Below are positions 34,275-42,404 of a DNA stretch of 64,000 nucleotides, in pieces. The notes under the pieces are model-generated. The model was not told the origin of the DNA. It ran no database searches and was given only the letters and a program-made list of their open reading frames with translations. The DNA is taken from assembly GCF_036231355.1 (NCBI RefSeq), contig NZ_CP109496.1, positions 868,001 through 932,000 on the forward strand, read 5' to 3'. Position 1 is the first letter of the stretch; each line of letters opens with the position of its first letter. The position numbers and the translations under genes were made by a program. Origin of the DNA: Streptomyces sp. NBC_01431. GTDB lineage: Bacteria > Actinomycetota > Actinomycetes > Streptomycetales > Streptomycetaceae.

Positions 34275-35863
34275 TTCTTCGGCGCCCACTTCTCGACGTT
34301 CCACCACGGCCCAAAGGCGAGACCGTGGTCGTGCGGTTCGACCTGCGTGGTCAGCCCGCTCCATCGGTCGTTGACGACGTACAGGTGGTCGACGTGGGTG
34401 AGGAAGGTGTAGCCCGGGTTCTTCACCAGCTCGCGCTGGATGGTGTCGTAGGCGCTCTTGCGGACGGCCCGGTCGCCGCTCTTGCGGGCGTCGTCCAGGG
34501 CCCGGTCGACGGTCGCGTCGGCGTACGAGGCCATGTTGTTGAAGCCGTCGCCCGCGAGCGTGGACTTCAGGAGGTTGTACTGGTCGAAGTCGGGGTCGCC
34601 GGGCGAGCCGCCGCCCGCGAGGACCGCGTCCTGCTTCATGCGCGGTTCGATGACCTCCCAGGTGCCGGACTGGGTGGTGATGTCCAGGCCCGCCTTCTTG
34701 GCATCGGAGGCATAGGCGAGCGCGTGGTCCTGGCGGAGCTTGTCGCCGGAGAGATACCACAGCGGGAAGGCGGCCCGGACGCCGTCCTTCTCGCGGATGC
34801 CGTCGGCGCCCGGCTTCCAGCCCGCCGCGTCGAGAATGGCCTTCGCCCGGGTGAGGTCGTGGGGGCGCTCGGTGCCGGCGGCGAACCATTCGCTGCCGGT
34901 CGGCACCGGGCCGTGGGCGGGCTTGCCCGCGCCGTCGAGGATCCGGTCGACCATGGCCCTGCGGTCGACGGCGAGGTCGAGCGCCTGGCGCACCGCGGTG
35001 TCGCCCGCGACCTTGTTGGCGGTGGGCAGGGTGACGTTGCGGTAGTCGTACGTCTTGGCCGCGTAGGTCTTGCGGCCCTCGTCGTTCCTGAACGTCCTGG
35101 CGAGGTTGGGCGGCAGGATCGCGCCGTCGAGGTCGCCCGCGCGCAGCCGGGTCGCCCGCACGTCGTCGTCCTTGATGATCGCCATGGTGAACTTCTTCAC
35201 CGCAGGCGCGCCGCCCCAGTAGGAGGGGTTGGCGGCGAAGGTGATCTTCTCGCCCTTCGACCACTTGACGAGGGTGTACGGGCCGGTGCCCACGGGCGCG
35301 CCGGAGAAGGCGCCCGAGTTGACGTCCTGCCGGGCGGCGACGTGCTCGGGGACGACCGGCAGCACGGTCCGCTCGGCGAACGGGGCGTACGGGTAGCCGA
35401 GGGTGAAGACCACCGTGTCGTCGCCCTTGGCCTCGACGGACTTCACCGCGTCGAGCTCGCCCTTGGACGGGTTGTTGGTCTTCGGGTCGAGGATCCTGGT
35501 GTAGGTGAAGACGACGTCCTTGGCCGAGAAGGGCTTGCCGTCGCTGAACCTCACGCCCTGGCGGAGCTTGTAGGTGTACGTCAGCCGGTCCGCGCTCACC
35601 TCGGGCAGGGCGGTGGCGAGCGCGGGCCGCAGCTTCATGTCGGCGTCGAAGGCGAGGAGTCCGTCGAAGAGCTTGGAGTTGCCGTCCTTGCCGTAGCCGA
35701 GGAGGGGGCTGAGCGTCTCGGGCTCGTACGCGATCCCGACGACGGCCGCGTCCTTCGCGCCCTGCCTGCCCGTGCCGCCGGGGCTGGAGCAGGCGGCCGC
35801 GCCAATCGCGAGCACTCCGGCCAGCACGGCGGCGGCCGTGGCACGTATGGAACGGGCGGTCAT
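34271..35863 (-). CDS. nikA: Nickel/peptide ABC transporter binding lipoprotein (NikA-like)
   Basis: 530 aa, SBP_bac_5 family. N-terminal Arg residues, a hydrophobic stretch and lipobox IGAAAC place the lipidated Cys near residue 26. Family landmarks: GIAYEPETLSPLL, YTYKLRQGVRFSDGKPFSAKDVVFTY and PVGTGPYTLVKW. First gene of the five-gene operon. The family transports peptides, nickel or other ligands; nickel is inferred from the Nur-type inverted repeat 35 nt upstream of the start. Confidence 0.8.
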   Translation of the reverse strand: MTARSIRATAAAVLAGVLAIGAAACSSPGGTGRQGAKDAAVVGIAYEPETLSPLLGYGKDGNSKLFDGLLAFDADMKLRPALATALPEVSADRLTYTYKLRQGVRFSDGKPFSAKDVVFTYTRILDPKTNNPSKGELDAVKSVEAKGDDTVVFTLGYPYAPFAERTVLPVVPEHVAARQDVNSGAFSGAPVGTGPYTLVKWSKGEKITFAANPSYWGGAPAVKKFTMAIIKDDDVRATRLRAGDLDGAILPPNLARTFRNDEGRKTYAAKTYDYRNVTLPTANKVAGDTAVRQALDLAVDRRAMVDRILDGAGKPAHGPVPTGSEWFAAGTERPHDLTRAKAILDAAGWKPGADGIREKDGVRAAFPLWYLSGDKLRQDHALAYASDAKKAGLDITTQSGTWEVIEPRMKQDAVLAGGGSPGDPDFDQYNLLKSTLAGDGFNNMASYADATVDRALDDARKSGDRAVRKSAYDTIQRELVKNPGYTFLTHVDHLYVVNDRWSGLTTQVEPHDHGLAFGPWWNVEKWAPKK

Positions 35864-35897
35864 GCGGCCCACACCCCTTGTTGAAGATCGACCACTA

Positions 35898-35914
35898 TTG
35901 CGAACAAGTCGCAA
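35898..35914 (-). promoter_or_regulatory. Nur-box-like operator of the nik operon
   Basis: TTGCGAACAAGTCGCAA is an inverted repeat TTGCGA-N5-TCGCAA, extendable by one A-T pair per side. It fits the published Streptomyces Nur (nickel uptake regulator, Fur family) pattern tTGCaa-N5-ttGCAA, known from the nickel transport and sodF promoters of S. coelicolor. It lies in the promoter region of the NikA-like gene, suggesting repression by Nur when nickel is sufficient. Confidence 0.72.
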
Positions 35915-36010
35915 TTAAACAGTACGTAAAGGGGTGGTCAAAAACGGCAGGTACGCGCGGGTCCCTGTGAACTAACCTCGAACTGCCCGCCCAGCACAAC
36001 GAAGGACCAT

Positions 36011-36865
36011 GTGAACAACATCGATCTCACCGCCCAGGCACCGTCGATCGCCGCCCTGATGGCCGCCTTCCGGGTCAGCCCCGACGTCCAGCGCACCCAG
36101 ACCGCCTACCGCGCGGCCCTCGTCGACGCCATGGGGGTCTGTGACGGGGCCTCGGTGCTCGAACTCGGCTGCGGACAGGGCGACATGACGGCGGTCCTCG
36201 CGGAGGCGGTCGGCCAGGAGGGCCACGTCGTCGCCCTCGACATCGCGGACCGGTCCTACGGCGCTCCGGTCACTCTCGGGCAGTCCGCCGAACACCTGCG
36301 GGCCGGCCGGCTGGGCCCGCGCATCGACTTCCGGTTCGGCACGGACGTGCTCGACGATTCGGTGGACTTCCCCGACGGGGCCTTCGACCACGTCGTCCTG
36401 ACGCACTGTTCCTGGTACTTCGCCTCACTCGGCCAGGTGGGCGAGGTCCTGGCCCGAGTCCGGCCCTGGGCACGGCAGTTGTCCTTCACGGAGTGGGACC
36501 TGGAAGCGCGATCCGCGGACCAGCTGCCCCATCTCCTCGCGGTCCTCATCCAGGGCCAGATCGAGGCGAGCGGCTCACGCGGCGAGGGCAACGTCCGCAC
36601 ACCGTTCTCCCGCAACGCCCTGCTGCGCCTCCTGCCCTCGACGGGCTGGACGGCGACAAGCGAGCGGTCCCTGGACACGGCCCGGCTCCAGGACGCCGAC
36701 TGGGAGATCGACGCCTGCGAACGGCTCCTGGCCACCGAAGGGCGGATGGCCGCCCTGCCCGAGCCGGTCCGGGACCTGGTGCACAGCCAGGCGGACGCGC
36801 TTCGCGCCCGTGCGGGGACACGCGGGAACACCCCGCTGCCGTCGTACACGGTGACCGCCCACTGA
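36011..36865 (+). CDS. Class I SAM-dependent methyltransferase
   Basis: 284 aa. Motif I VLELGCGQGDMTAVL (about 51-65), motif II VVALDIADRS and the acidic FDHVVLTHCSWYF region define a Rossmann methyltransferase of the Methyltransf_11/25 type. The C-terminal 90 residues (helical) are probably for substrate recognition; the substrate is unknown. GTG start with AGGA close by. It is divergent from the nik operon, with 147 bp between starts, and ends at the hairpin at 36915. Confidence 0.82.
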   Translation: MNNIDLTAQAPSIAALMAAFRVSPDVQRTQTAYRAALVDAMGVCDGASVLELGCGQGDMTAVLAEAVGQEGHVVALDIADRSYGAPVTLGQSAEHLRAGRLGPRIDFRFGTDVLDDSVDFPDGAFDHVVLTHCSWYFASLGQVGEVLARVRPWARQLSFTEWDLEARSADQLPHLLAVLIQGQIEASGSRGEGNVRTPFSRNALLRLLPSTGWTATSERSLDTARLQDADWEIDACERLLATEGRMAALPEPVRDLVHSQADALRARAGTRGNTPLPSYTVTAH

Positions 36866-36914
36866 CCAACAGGGGCACGCCCCCAACGGGGCGCCGATGA
36901 TGCCGGCGGGTGAG

Positions 36915-36951
36915 CGGGCCGTCCCCGTCCGCGGTGGACGGGGACGGCCCG
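36915..36951. terminator. Strong bidirectional hairpin terminator
   Basis: CGGGCCGTCCCCGTCC (36915-36930) pairs perfectly with 36936-36951 around a 5-nt GCGGT loop, a 16-bp stem. Lies between convergent stops at 36865 (+) and 36956 (-). Confidence 0.85.
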
Positions 36952-36955
36952 GCTG

Positions 36956-38065
36956 TCACGGGGCCTGGAGGTCGGCCAGGGCGGCGATCGACGCCCGGTG
37001 TTCGCCCGCCGAACCCAGGGCGATCTGGGCCGACTTGGCGCGCTTCAGGTACAGGTGCGCCGGGTGCTCCCAGGTCATGCCGATCCCGCCGTGCAACTGC
37101 ACGCACTCCTCGGCGGCGCGGACCGCGACCCCCGAGCAGTACGCCTGGGCCAGCGCCACCGCGAGGGGCGCCTCGGGACTGCCGGTCGCCAGGGCGTCGG
37201 CCGCGTTGCGGGCCGCGGCCCGCGCGGAGACGACCTCCAGCCAGAGCTGCGCCATCCGGTGCTTGAGCGCCTGGAAGGAGCCGACCGGACGGTTGAACTG
37301 CTTGCGCTCGCGGGTGTACGCCACCGTCTCGGTCAGGCACCACTCGGCCACCCCGAGCTGCTCGGAGGCGAGCAGCCCGGCCCCGGCGAGCAGGCCCCTG
37401 CGCACGGCTGCGAGCGCCGTGGCCGCATCCGCGAGCAGCGTGCCGCTCACCGCGTCGAGGCCGACCGCGGCGAGCGGTCGGGTCAGGTCGAGCGGGGTGA
37501 GCGGGGTGAGCGTCGCCCCGGTCGCGTCGACGGCGTACAGGCCCTGCCCGGTCGGCACGAGCAGCACGTCCGCGGTGGCGGCGTCGGCGACCGCCGAGAC
37601 GGTCCCGGCGAGCGTGTCCGGCAGCCGCACCGAGTGCGGGCTCGCCGAGAACGGCACGACGAGGGCCGCGGTCCGGTGGCCTGACGCCAACTCCCGTAGC
37701 AGGGCGCCCACTTCACCGCTCTCGGCGTTCAGTGCGAGCAACGTCTCGGTGGCGATGACGGAACTGGTCAGATACGGGACCGGGGCGACCGCGCGGCCGA
37801 TCTCCTCCAAGGCCACGGCGGCTTCGCGGTGCGAGGCGCCCTGTCCGCCGAGCTTCTCCGGGACCAGGAGCCCGGCCAGGCCCATCTCGGCTCCCAGCGC
37901 CCTCCACAGTCCGCTGTCGTACGGGGTGGCGGACTCCGCGCGCGAGAGCACCGAGGGAGTGTCCGTGCGGTCGGCCAGCAAGGAGCGCACGGCGGACCTG
38001 AGGTCGTCCTCCGCCTCGGAGTAGAGCAGATCCGGGGTCGCCTCGGCGGCGGTCTCGGCCGTCAT
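36956..38065 (-). CDS. Acyl-CoA dehydrogenase, small subunit-type (369 aa)
   Basis: 369 aa ACAD fold: N-terminal helices (EDDLRSAVRSLLADR), LLVPEKLGGQGASHREAAVALEEIGRA-type loop, and C-terminal ECVQLHGGIGMTWEHPAHLYLKRA. The middle beta domain is shortened and the usual WITNG-like FAD loop is not obvious, as in non-catalytic partners of heteromeric actinobacterial dehydrogenases. Its ATG overlaps the stop of the adjacent dehydrogenase gene (ATGA), implying a stoichiometric pair. Confidence 0.82.
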   Translation of the reverse strand: MTAETAAEATPDLLYSEAEDDLRSAVRSLLADRTDTPSVLSRAESATPYDSGLWRALGAEMGLAGLLVPEKLGGQGASHREAAVALEEIGRAVAPVPYLTSSVIATETLLALNAESGEVGALLRELASGHRTAALVVPFSASPHSVRLPDTLAGTVSAVADAATADVLLVPTGQGLYAVDATGATLTPLTPLDLTRPLAAVGLDAVSGTLLADAATALAAVRRGLLAGAGLLASEQLGVAEWCLTETVAYTRERKQFNRPVGSFQALKHRMAQLWLEVVSARAAARNAADALATGSPEAPLAVALAQAYCSGVAVRAAEECVQLHGGIGMTWEHPAHLYLKRAKSAQIALGSAGEHRASIAALADLQAP

Positions 38066-39243
38066 CGGGTCAGGTCCTTCCATGCGACGTCCTTGTCGTT
38101 GCGCGGCTCGGCGGGCAGGCCGAGGACGCGTTCGGCGACGATGTTCAGGAGCACTTCGCTCGTCCCGCCCTCGATGGAGTTGCCCTTGGAGCGGAGGTAG
38201 CGGTATCCGGCGTCGCGCCCGGTGAAGTCGACGAGTTCGGGCCGTCGCATGGTCCAGTCCGAGTACAACAGGCCTTCCTGGCCCAGGAGTTCGACCTCCA
38301 GGCCGCTGATCTCCTGGTTGAGCCGGGCGAAGGCGAGCTTCATACCGGAGCCCTCGGGTCCCGGCTGGCCGGCGACCAGCTGTTGGCGCAACCGCTCGCC
38401 GGTGAGCCGGGCCACCTCTGCCTCCACCCAGAGGGAGAGCAGGCGCTGGTGCAGGTCGTGCGTGCGCAGCTCGGGCCGCTCGCGCCAGGTGCGGGCGACC
38501 GGGCCGATCATGCCGCCCTCGCGCGGCAGGCGCATGCCGCCGATGGAGACCCGCTCGTTCATGAGGGTGGTCTGGGCGACCTTCCAGCCCTCGCCGACCT
38601 CGCCGAGCCGGTGCGTGTCGGGAATCCGCACCCCGGTGAGGAAGACCTCGTTGAACTCCGCCTCCCCGGTGATCTGCCGCAGCGGCCGCACCTCGACACC
38701 GGGGTCGGTCATGTCGCAGATGAAGTAGCTGATGCCCTGGTGCTTGGGCAGTTCCGGGTCGGTGCGGGCGATGAGGATGGCCCAGCGGGCGAGGTGGGCG
38801 CTGGACGTCCACACCTTCTGCCCGTCGACCACCCAGGTGTCGCCGTCACGGACCGCACGCGTGCCGAGGGCCGCGAGGTCGGAGCCCGCGCCGGGCTCGC
38901 TGAAGAGCTGGCACCAGACCTCCTCGCCCACCCACAGCGGCCGCAGGAAGCGGTGCTTCTGCTCCTCGGTGCCGTACCTGAGGATGGTCGGGGCGGCCAT
39001 TCCGAGGCCGATGCCGATCCGCCGGGGGTCGTTGTCCGGCGCCCCGGCCGCGGCGAGTTCCGCGTCGACGACGGGTTGCAGGGAGCGCGGCGCGTCCAGG
39101 CCGCCGAGGCCGACGGGGTAGTGCACCCAGGCGAGACCGGCGTCGAAGCGGGCCTTCAGGAAGTCGACGGGGTCGGTGGTCGCGGGCGGCTGCGCGGCCA
39201 GCAACTCGCTTACCAGTGAACGGAGTTGGGCTGCGTCGGTCAT
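38062..39243 (-). CDS. Acyl-CoA dehydrogenase, catalytic-type (393 aa)
   Basis: 393 aa with canonical ACAD motifs: WCQLFSEPGAGSDLAAL (FAD/substrate loop), WVVDGQKVWTSSAHLA, and NSIEGGTSEVLLNIVAERVLGLP at the C-terminus. It should introduce an alpha-beta double bond into an acyl-CoA with FAD. Both ends overlap neighbours by 4 nt, so it forms an operon with the quinone-oxidoreductase gene upstream and the 369-aa dehydrogenase downstream. Sterol side-chain or fatty acyl-CoA are plausible substrates. Confidence 0.87.
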   Translation of the reverse strand: MTDAAQLRSLVSELLAAQPPATTDPVDFLKARFDAGLAWVHYPVGLGGLDAPRSLQPVVDAELAAAGAPDNDPRRIGIGLGMAAPTILRYGTEEQKHRFLRPLWVGEEVWCQLFSEPGAGSDLAALGTRAVRDGDTWVVDGQKVWTSSAHLARWAILIARTDPELPKHQGISYFICDMTDPGVEVRPLRQITGEAEFNEVFLTGVRIPDTHRLGEVGEGWKVAQTTLMNERVSIGGMRLPREGGMIGPVARTWRERPELRTHDLHQRLLSLWVEAEVARLTGERLRQQLVAGQPGPEGSGMKLAFARLNQEISGLEVELLGQEGLLYSDWTMRRPELVDFTGRDAGYRYLRSKGNSIEGGTSEVLLNIVAERVLGLPAEPRNDKDVAWKDLTR

Positions 39244-40208
39244 CGGCCGACTCCGTCCGCGACGACGACCACACGTCCGGTGGTCGTGCCGTCGGCCACG
39301 CACTGCACGGCGGCCGCGGCGTCCTTCAGCGGCACCCGCCGGCTGATCAGCGGCTTGACCGTGCCCTCGGCTGCGAGCCGGGTGAGCTGCTCGTGGCAGC
39401 GCAGGACGGACGCCGGGTCCTTCTGGTTGTACAGGCCCCAGTGCAGGCCGACGATCGAGTAGTTCTTGACGAGGGCGTGGTTGAGCGCGGGGGCGGGGAT
39501 GCTTCCGCTCGCGAACCCGACGATGACGATCCGGCCCTCGAAGGCGACGCACTTCGCGGACTTGGCGTACGCGTCACCGCCCACCGGATCGAAGACGACA
39601 TCGGCGCCGCGCCCGCCGGTGGCCTCCTTCACGGCCGCCACGATGTCGTCGGCGCGCCGGTCGATGACCGTGTCGCACCCCAGCTTCCGTGCCACTTCGG
39701 CCTTGTCGGGACCGCCGACGACACCGATCACCCGGGCCCCGGCCGCCTTGCCGAGTTGCACGGCCGCGCTGCCGACGCCTCCGGCGGCGGCGTGCACGAG
39801 CAGCGTCTCGCCCTCCTGGACGCGGGCCCTGCGGTGCAGAGCGAACATCGCGGTCTGGTAGCCGATGTGCAGCGCCGCGGCCTCGGCGTCGTCCAGGGCG
39901 TCGGGCGCGGGCAGCAGGGCCGCCTCGTCGGCGACGACGTACTCGGCGAAGCCGCCGTTGGGCAGGGCGGGCGTCGCGATGACGCGCCGGCCGTCGGCCG
40001 TCTCGCCGCAGATCTCCACACCCGGCGTGAACGGCAGCGGCGGCCGGATCTGGTACTGCCCCCGGCAGAGCAGCGCGTCGGGGAAGTTGATGTTCGCCGC
40101 ACGCACCCGCAGCAGGACCTGGCCCTCGCCCGGCACGGGCCGGTCCACCTCGTCGAGCCGCATCACCTCGCCCGGCTCACCGTTCTCGTGCACTCGCCAT
40201 GCCTGCAT
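39240..40208 (-). CDS. NADPH:quinone oxidoreductase-type MDR protein
   Basis: 322 aa medium-chain dehydrogenase/reductase without zinc ligands, as in zeta-crystallin-like quinone reductases. Motifs: VRAANINFPDALLCRGQYQ, FTPGVEICG, VHAAAGGVGSAAVQLGKAAGARVIG (NADPH site) and DVVFDPVGG. ATG 40208 is preceded by GAGG. First gene of the acyl-CoA dehydrogenase operon, with a TetR-type palindrome at 40281 in front of it. Confidence 0.87.
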   Translation of the reverse strand: MQAWRVHENGEPGEVMRLDEVDRPVPGEGQVLLRVRAANINFPDALLCRGQYQIRPPLPFTPGVEICGETADGRRVIATPALPNGGFAEYVVADEAALLPAPDALDDAEAAALHIGYQTAMFALHRRARVQEGETLLVHAAAGGVGSAAVQLGKAAGARVIGVVGGPDKAEVARKLGCDTVIDRRADDIVAAVKEATGGRGADVVFDPVGGDAYAKSAKCVAFEGRIVIVGFASGSIPAPALNHALVKNYSIVGLHWGLYNQKDPASVLRCHEQLTRLAAEGTVKPLISRRVPLKDAAAAVQCVADGTTTGRVVVVADGVGR

Positions 40209-40280
40209 TCGGGGCCTCCACACGCTGGGCGCGATACGGCTGCGTACCGCTGAGTACGTTGCACTGCTCCGCGGCATACT

Positions 40281-40292
40281 AAGCGGTCGCTT
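40281..40292. promoter_or_regulatory. TetR-type palindromic operator candidate
   Basis: AAGCG-GT-CGCTT lies between the divergent MDR and SDR genes. On the minus strand the adjacent TAGTAT (complement of 40276-40281) is a good -10 for the MDR operon and overlaps the palindrome by one base. Such palindromes are common TetR-family operators in acyl-CoA catabolism; no tetR gene is in the window. Confidence 0.5.
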
Positions 40293-40363
40293 GCCCGCTT
40301 GGAAACAGCCGGGCCCTTTTCGGCCGCCCGGTTTCGCGATGACCTCGTGCACGACTCTGGCGC

Positions 40364-41302
40364 ATGACGGCCCCGGCGGGTACGCATGCGGCCATGACGC
40401 ACCAGAACGCACGGCCGGCGCACCCCGGGCTCCCCGCGCCCCCTCCGCTCGGCGCGTGCGCGCTGCCGCCGGGGACGTACGAGGGCAGCGTGGTCCTGGT
40501 CACCGGGGGCGGGTCGGGTCTTGGCAAGGCGATGGCCACCGAGTTCGCGCGGCTCGGCGCCGACCTCATGATCGTGGGCCGCTCGGCGGACCGCCTCAAA
40601 ACCGCCCGGGAAGAGCTCGCGGAGCTCGGCGGGCGGGTGGCGGCGGCGGTGTGCGACATCAGGGAGCCCGAGCGGATAGCCGAGGTCTTCGACGCGGCCG
40701 AGGCAACGCTCGGCCTCCCGGCCGTCCTGGTGAACAATGCCGCCGCCAACTTCCCCTCCCCCGCCGAGGACTTGTCGCCGAACGCCTGGCGGGCGGTGCT
40801 CGACATCACCCTCACCGGCACCTGGTTCATGACCCGGGAGTTCGGTCGCCGTCATCTCGCGGCAGGCACCCCCGGATCAGTGATCAGCATCGGAGCCTCG
40901 TACGCCTGGACCGGCGGGCCGGGCTATGCGCATTCGGCGGCGGCGAAGGCGGGGGTCCGCAATCTCGTGGAGACGCTGGCCGTGGAGTGGGGCCCGTACG
41001 GCATCCAGGTGAACGGCCTGGTGCCCGGTCTGTTTCCGCACCAGGACCTCCCCGAGGCGGTCCGCACCCACCTCGACCGCGCACAGGACTCCGCCGAACT
41101 CGCCCTGCGCCAGCCGGCGTTGCGTGTGGGCCTGCCCCGCGAGCTCGGCTGGGCCGCCACCTTCCTCGCCTCTCCCTACGCGCGTTTCATCAGCGGCCAC
41201 ACCTTGGTGGTGGACGGGGCGAACTGGCAGCGCCGCACGCTGGTGACCCCGCCGGTGAGCAGCGTGCGGGAGCAGCTGGGGCGCGGCGCGTTCGAAGAGT
41301 GA
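40364..41302 (+). CDS. SDR family oxidoreductase
   Basis: 312 aa. VLVTGGGSGLGKAM (cofactor motif), NNAAANF and a YxxxK-like active site in which the expected Tyr and Lys appear as YAHSAAAK (about 186-193). Resembles 2,4-dienoyl-CoA reductases and other acyl-CoA-metabolising SDRs (GLVPGLFPHQDLP segment). Start uncertain: ATG 40364 or ATG 40394, neither with a strong ribosome-binding site. Divergent from the acyl-CoA dehydrogenase operon, convergent with the enoyl-CoA hydratase gene. Confidence 0.8.
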   Translation: MTAPAGTHAAMTHQNARPAHPGLPAPPPLGACALPPGTYEGSVVLVTGGGSGLGKAMATEFARLGADLMIVGRSADRLKTAREELAELGGRVAAAVCDIREPERIAEVFDAAEATLGLPAVLVNNAAANFPSPAEDLSPNAWRAVLDITLTGTWFMTREFGRRHLAAGTPGSVISIGASYAWTGGPGYAHSAAAKAGVRNLVETLAVEWGPYGIQVNGLVPGLFPHQDLPEAVRTHLDRAQDSAELALRQPALRVGLPRELGWAATFLASPYARFISGHTLVVDGANWQRRTLVTPPVSSVREQLGRGAFEE

Positions 41303-41315
41303 CCCGGCCGCGCCC

Positions 41316-42152
41316 TCACGTTCCGTCGAAGGACGGCGGGCGTCGCGCCGCCTTGGCCGCATAGCCCTCACGGGCGTCCTCGGAGGTGAGCGTGAGAGCC
41401 GCGGACAGCGCCGTACGGTCGAGGGCCTCGGCGAGGCCCGCGTCGGCGAAGGCGTCGATGCCGCGCTTGACGGACCGTACGGCGAGCGGCGCGTTGGCCG
41501 CTATCTCGGCGGCGATGCCTTTGGCGGTGGACTCCAACTCGGCTTTCGGCAGCACCTGTTGGACGAGGCGGAGTCGCTCCGCGGTGGGGGCGTCGATGCG
41601 GCGGCCGGTGAGGGCGAGCAGTTTGGCCCAGCCCGCACCCGCGTCGCGCGCGATGCGCAGATCGCCTCCCGCGTCGACCGCCACGCCGATCCCGGTCTCC
41701 GGCAGGGCGAACACGGCGTCGTCGGCCGCGATCCGAATGTCGGCCATCAGGGCCAGTTCGAAGCCGAAGCCGAGACAGTACCCCTGGACGGCGGCGATCA
41801 CGGGCTGCGGCAGCCGGGCGAAGGCGGCGAAGCGCTCGTGGACCCAGCGGATGCCCTCGTAGTAGCGGTGGGTGCGTTCGGCGGCCGAGCGTCCGGTGAT
41901 GGCTCCGCCAGGCGCGGTGACGTCGATCCCGGCACAGAAGGCCCGCCCCTCGGCCCGCAGCAGTACGACCCTGACCGACTCGTCGAAGCGGATGCGGTCG
42001 GCGAGCAGCCCCAGTTGGCGGCTGGACTCCCAGCTCCATCCGTTGAGCTTCTCCGGCCGGCAGAGCGTGAGGACTCCGGTGCCCCCGGCGGTGATGTCGA
42101 GCCGGATCCGTTCCTCGCCTTCGCCGACCCGCCGGTCCAAGGTGTCGATCAC
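41316..42152 (-). CDS. Enoyl-CoA hydratase/isomerase family protein
   Basis: 278 aa crotonase fold. Oxyanion-hole segments RAFCAGIDVTAPGG (about 70-83) and VQGYCLGFGFELALMADIRIA (about 118-138) are present; FALPETGIGVAVDAGG carries a Glu at a catalytic position. Role: hydration or isomerisation of enoyl-CoA in beta-oxidation-like degradation. GTG 42152 has GGAAGGGG upstream. A palindromic site at 42173 lies immediately upstream. Confidence 0.85.
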   Translation of the reverse strand: MIDTLDRRVGEGEERIRLDITAGGTGVLTLCRPEKLNGWSWESSRQLGLLADRIRFDESVRVVLLRAEGRAFCAGIDVTAPGGAITGRSAAERTHRYYEGIRWVHERFAAFARLPQPVIAAVQGYCLGFGFELALMADIRIAADDAVFALPETGIGVAVDAGGDLRIARDAGAGWAKLLALTGRRIDAPTAERLRLVQQVLPKAELESTAKGIAAEIAANAPLAVRSVKRGIDAFADAGLAEALDRTALSAALTLTSEDAREGYAAKAARRPPSFDGT

Positions 42153-42172
42153 CGGGCCACCCCTTCCCTATG

Positions 42173-42187
42173 CTGACACTCCGTCAG
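42173..42187. promoter_or_regulatory. Palindromic operator candidate upstream of enoyl-CoA hydratase
   Basis: CTGAC-ACTCC-GTCAG (arms of 5 bp, 5-nt centre) sits 21-35 nt upstream of the GTG at 42152. It is different from the site at 40281. Typical of TetR-like operators at acyl-CoA genes, but the match is short. Confidence 0.4.
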
Positions 42188-42404
42188 GCTACCGAGACTA
42201 AGGGACGGCCGGGCACGACGCACCCCGGTGCGGACACCGGCCGGGTGACGCTTCGGCCCACGCTTGGCGAAGCTCTTGCTTTTCGTTGGGCGCGAGTTCA
42301 CCGGTTCACTCCACCTCCCCACACCGAACGGCGCCAGACTGGACGCGGATTGGCTGGCAGGTCCACGTCACTGGTCTCAACCGACAGCTCTGAAAGGGGC
42401 GTTC

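Noticed and set aside
35890..35939. Outer GACCAC...GTGGTC inverted repeat around the Nur-like box
   Set aside because: The arms are 38 nt apart and only 6 bp; probably incidental to the central palindrome.
42296..42310. PHO-box-like GTTCACC-G-GTTCACT before the phosphoesterase gene
   Set aside because: The two 7-mers are only 8 nt apart, whereas PhoP boxes use 11-nt units, and no further unit follows. PhoP control of an exported phosphoesterase is attractive, but the spacing argues against it.
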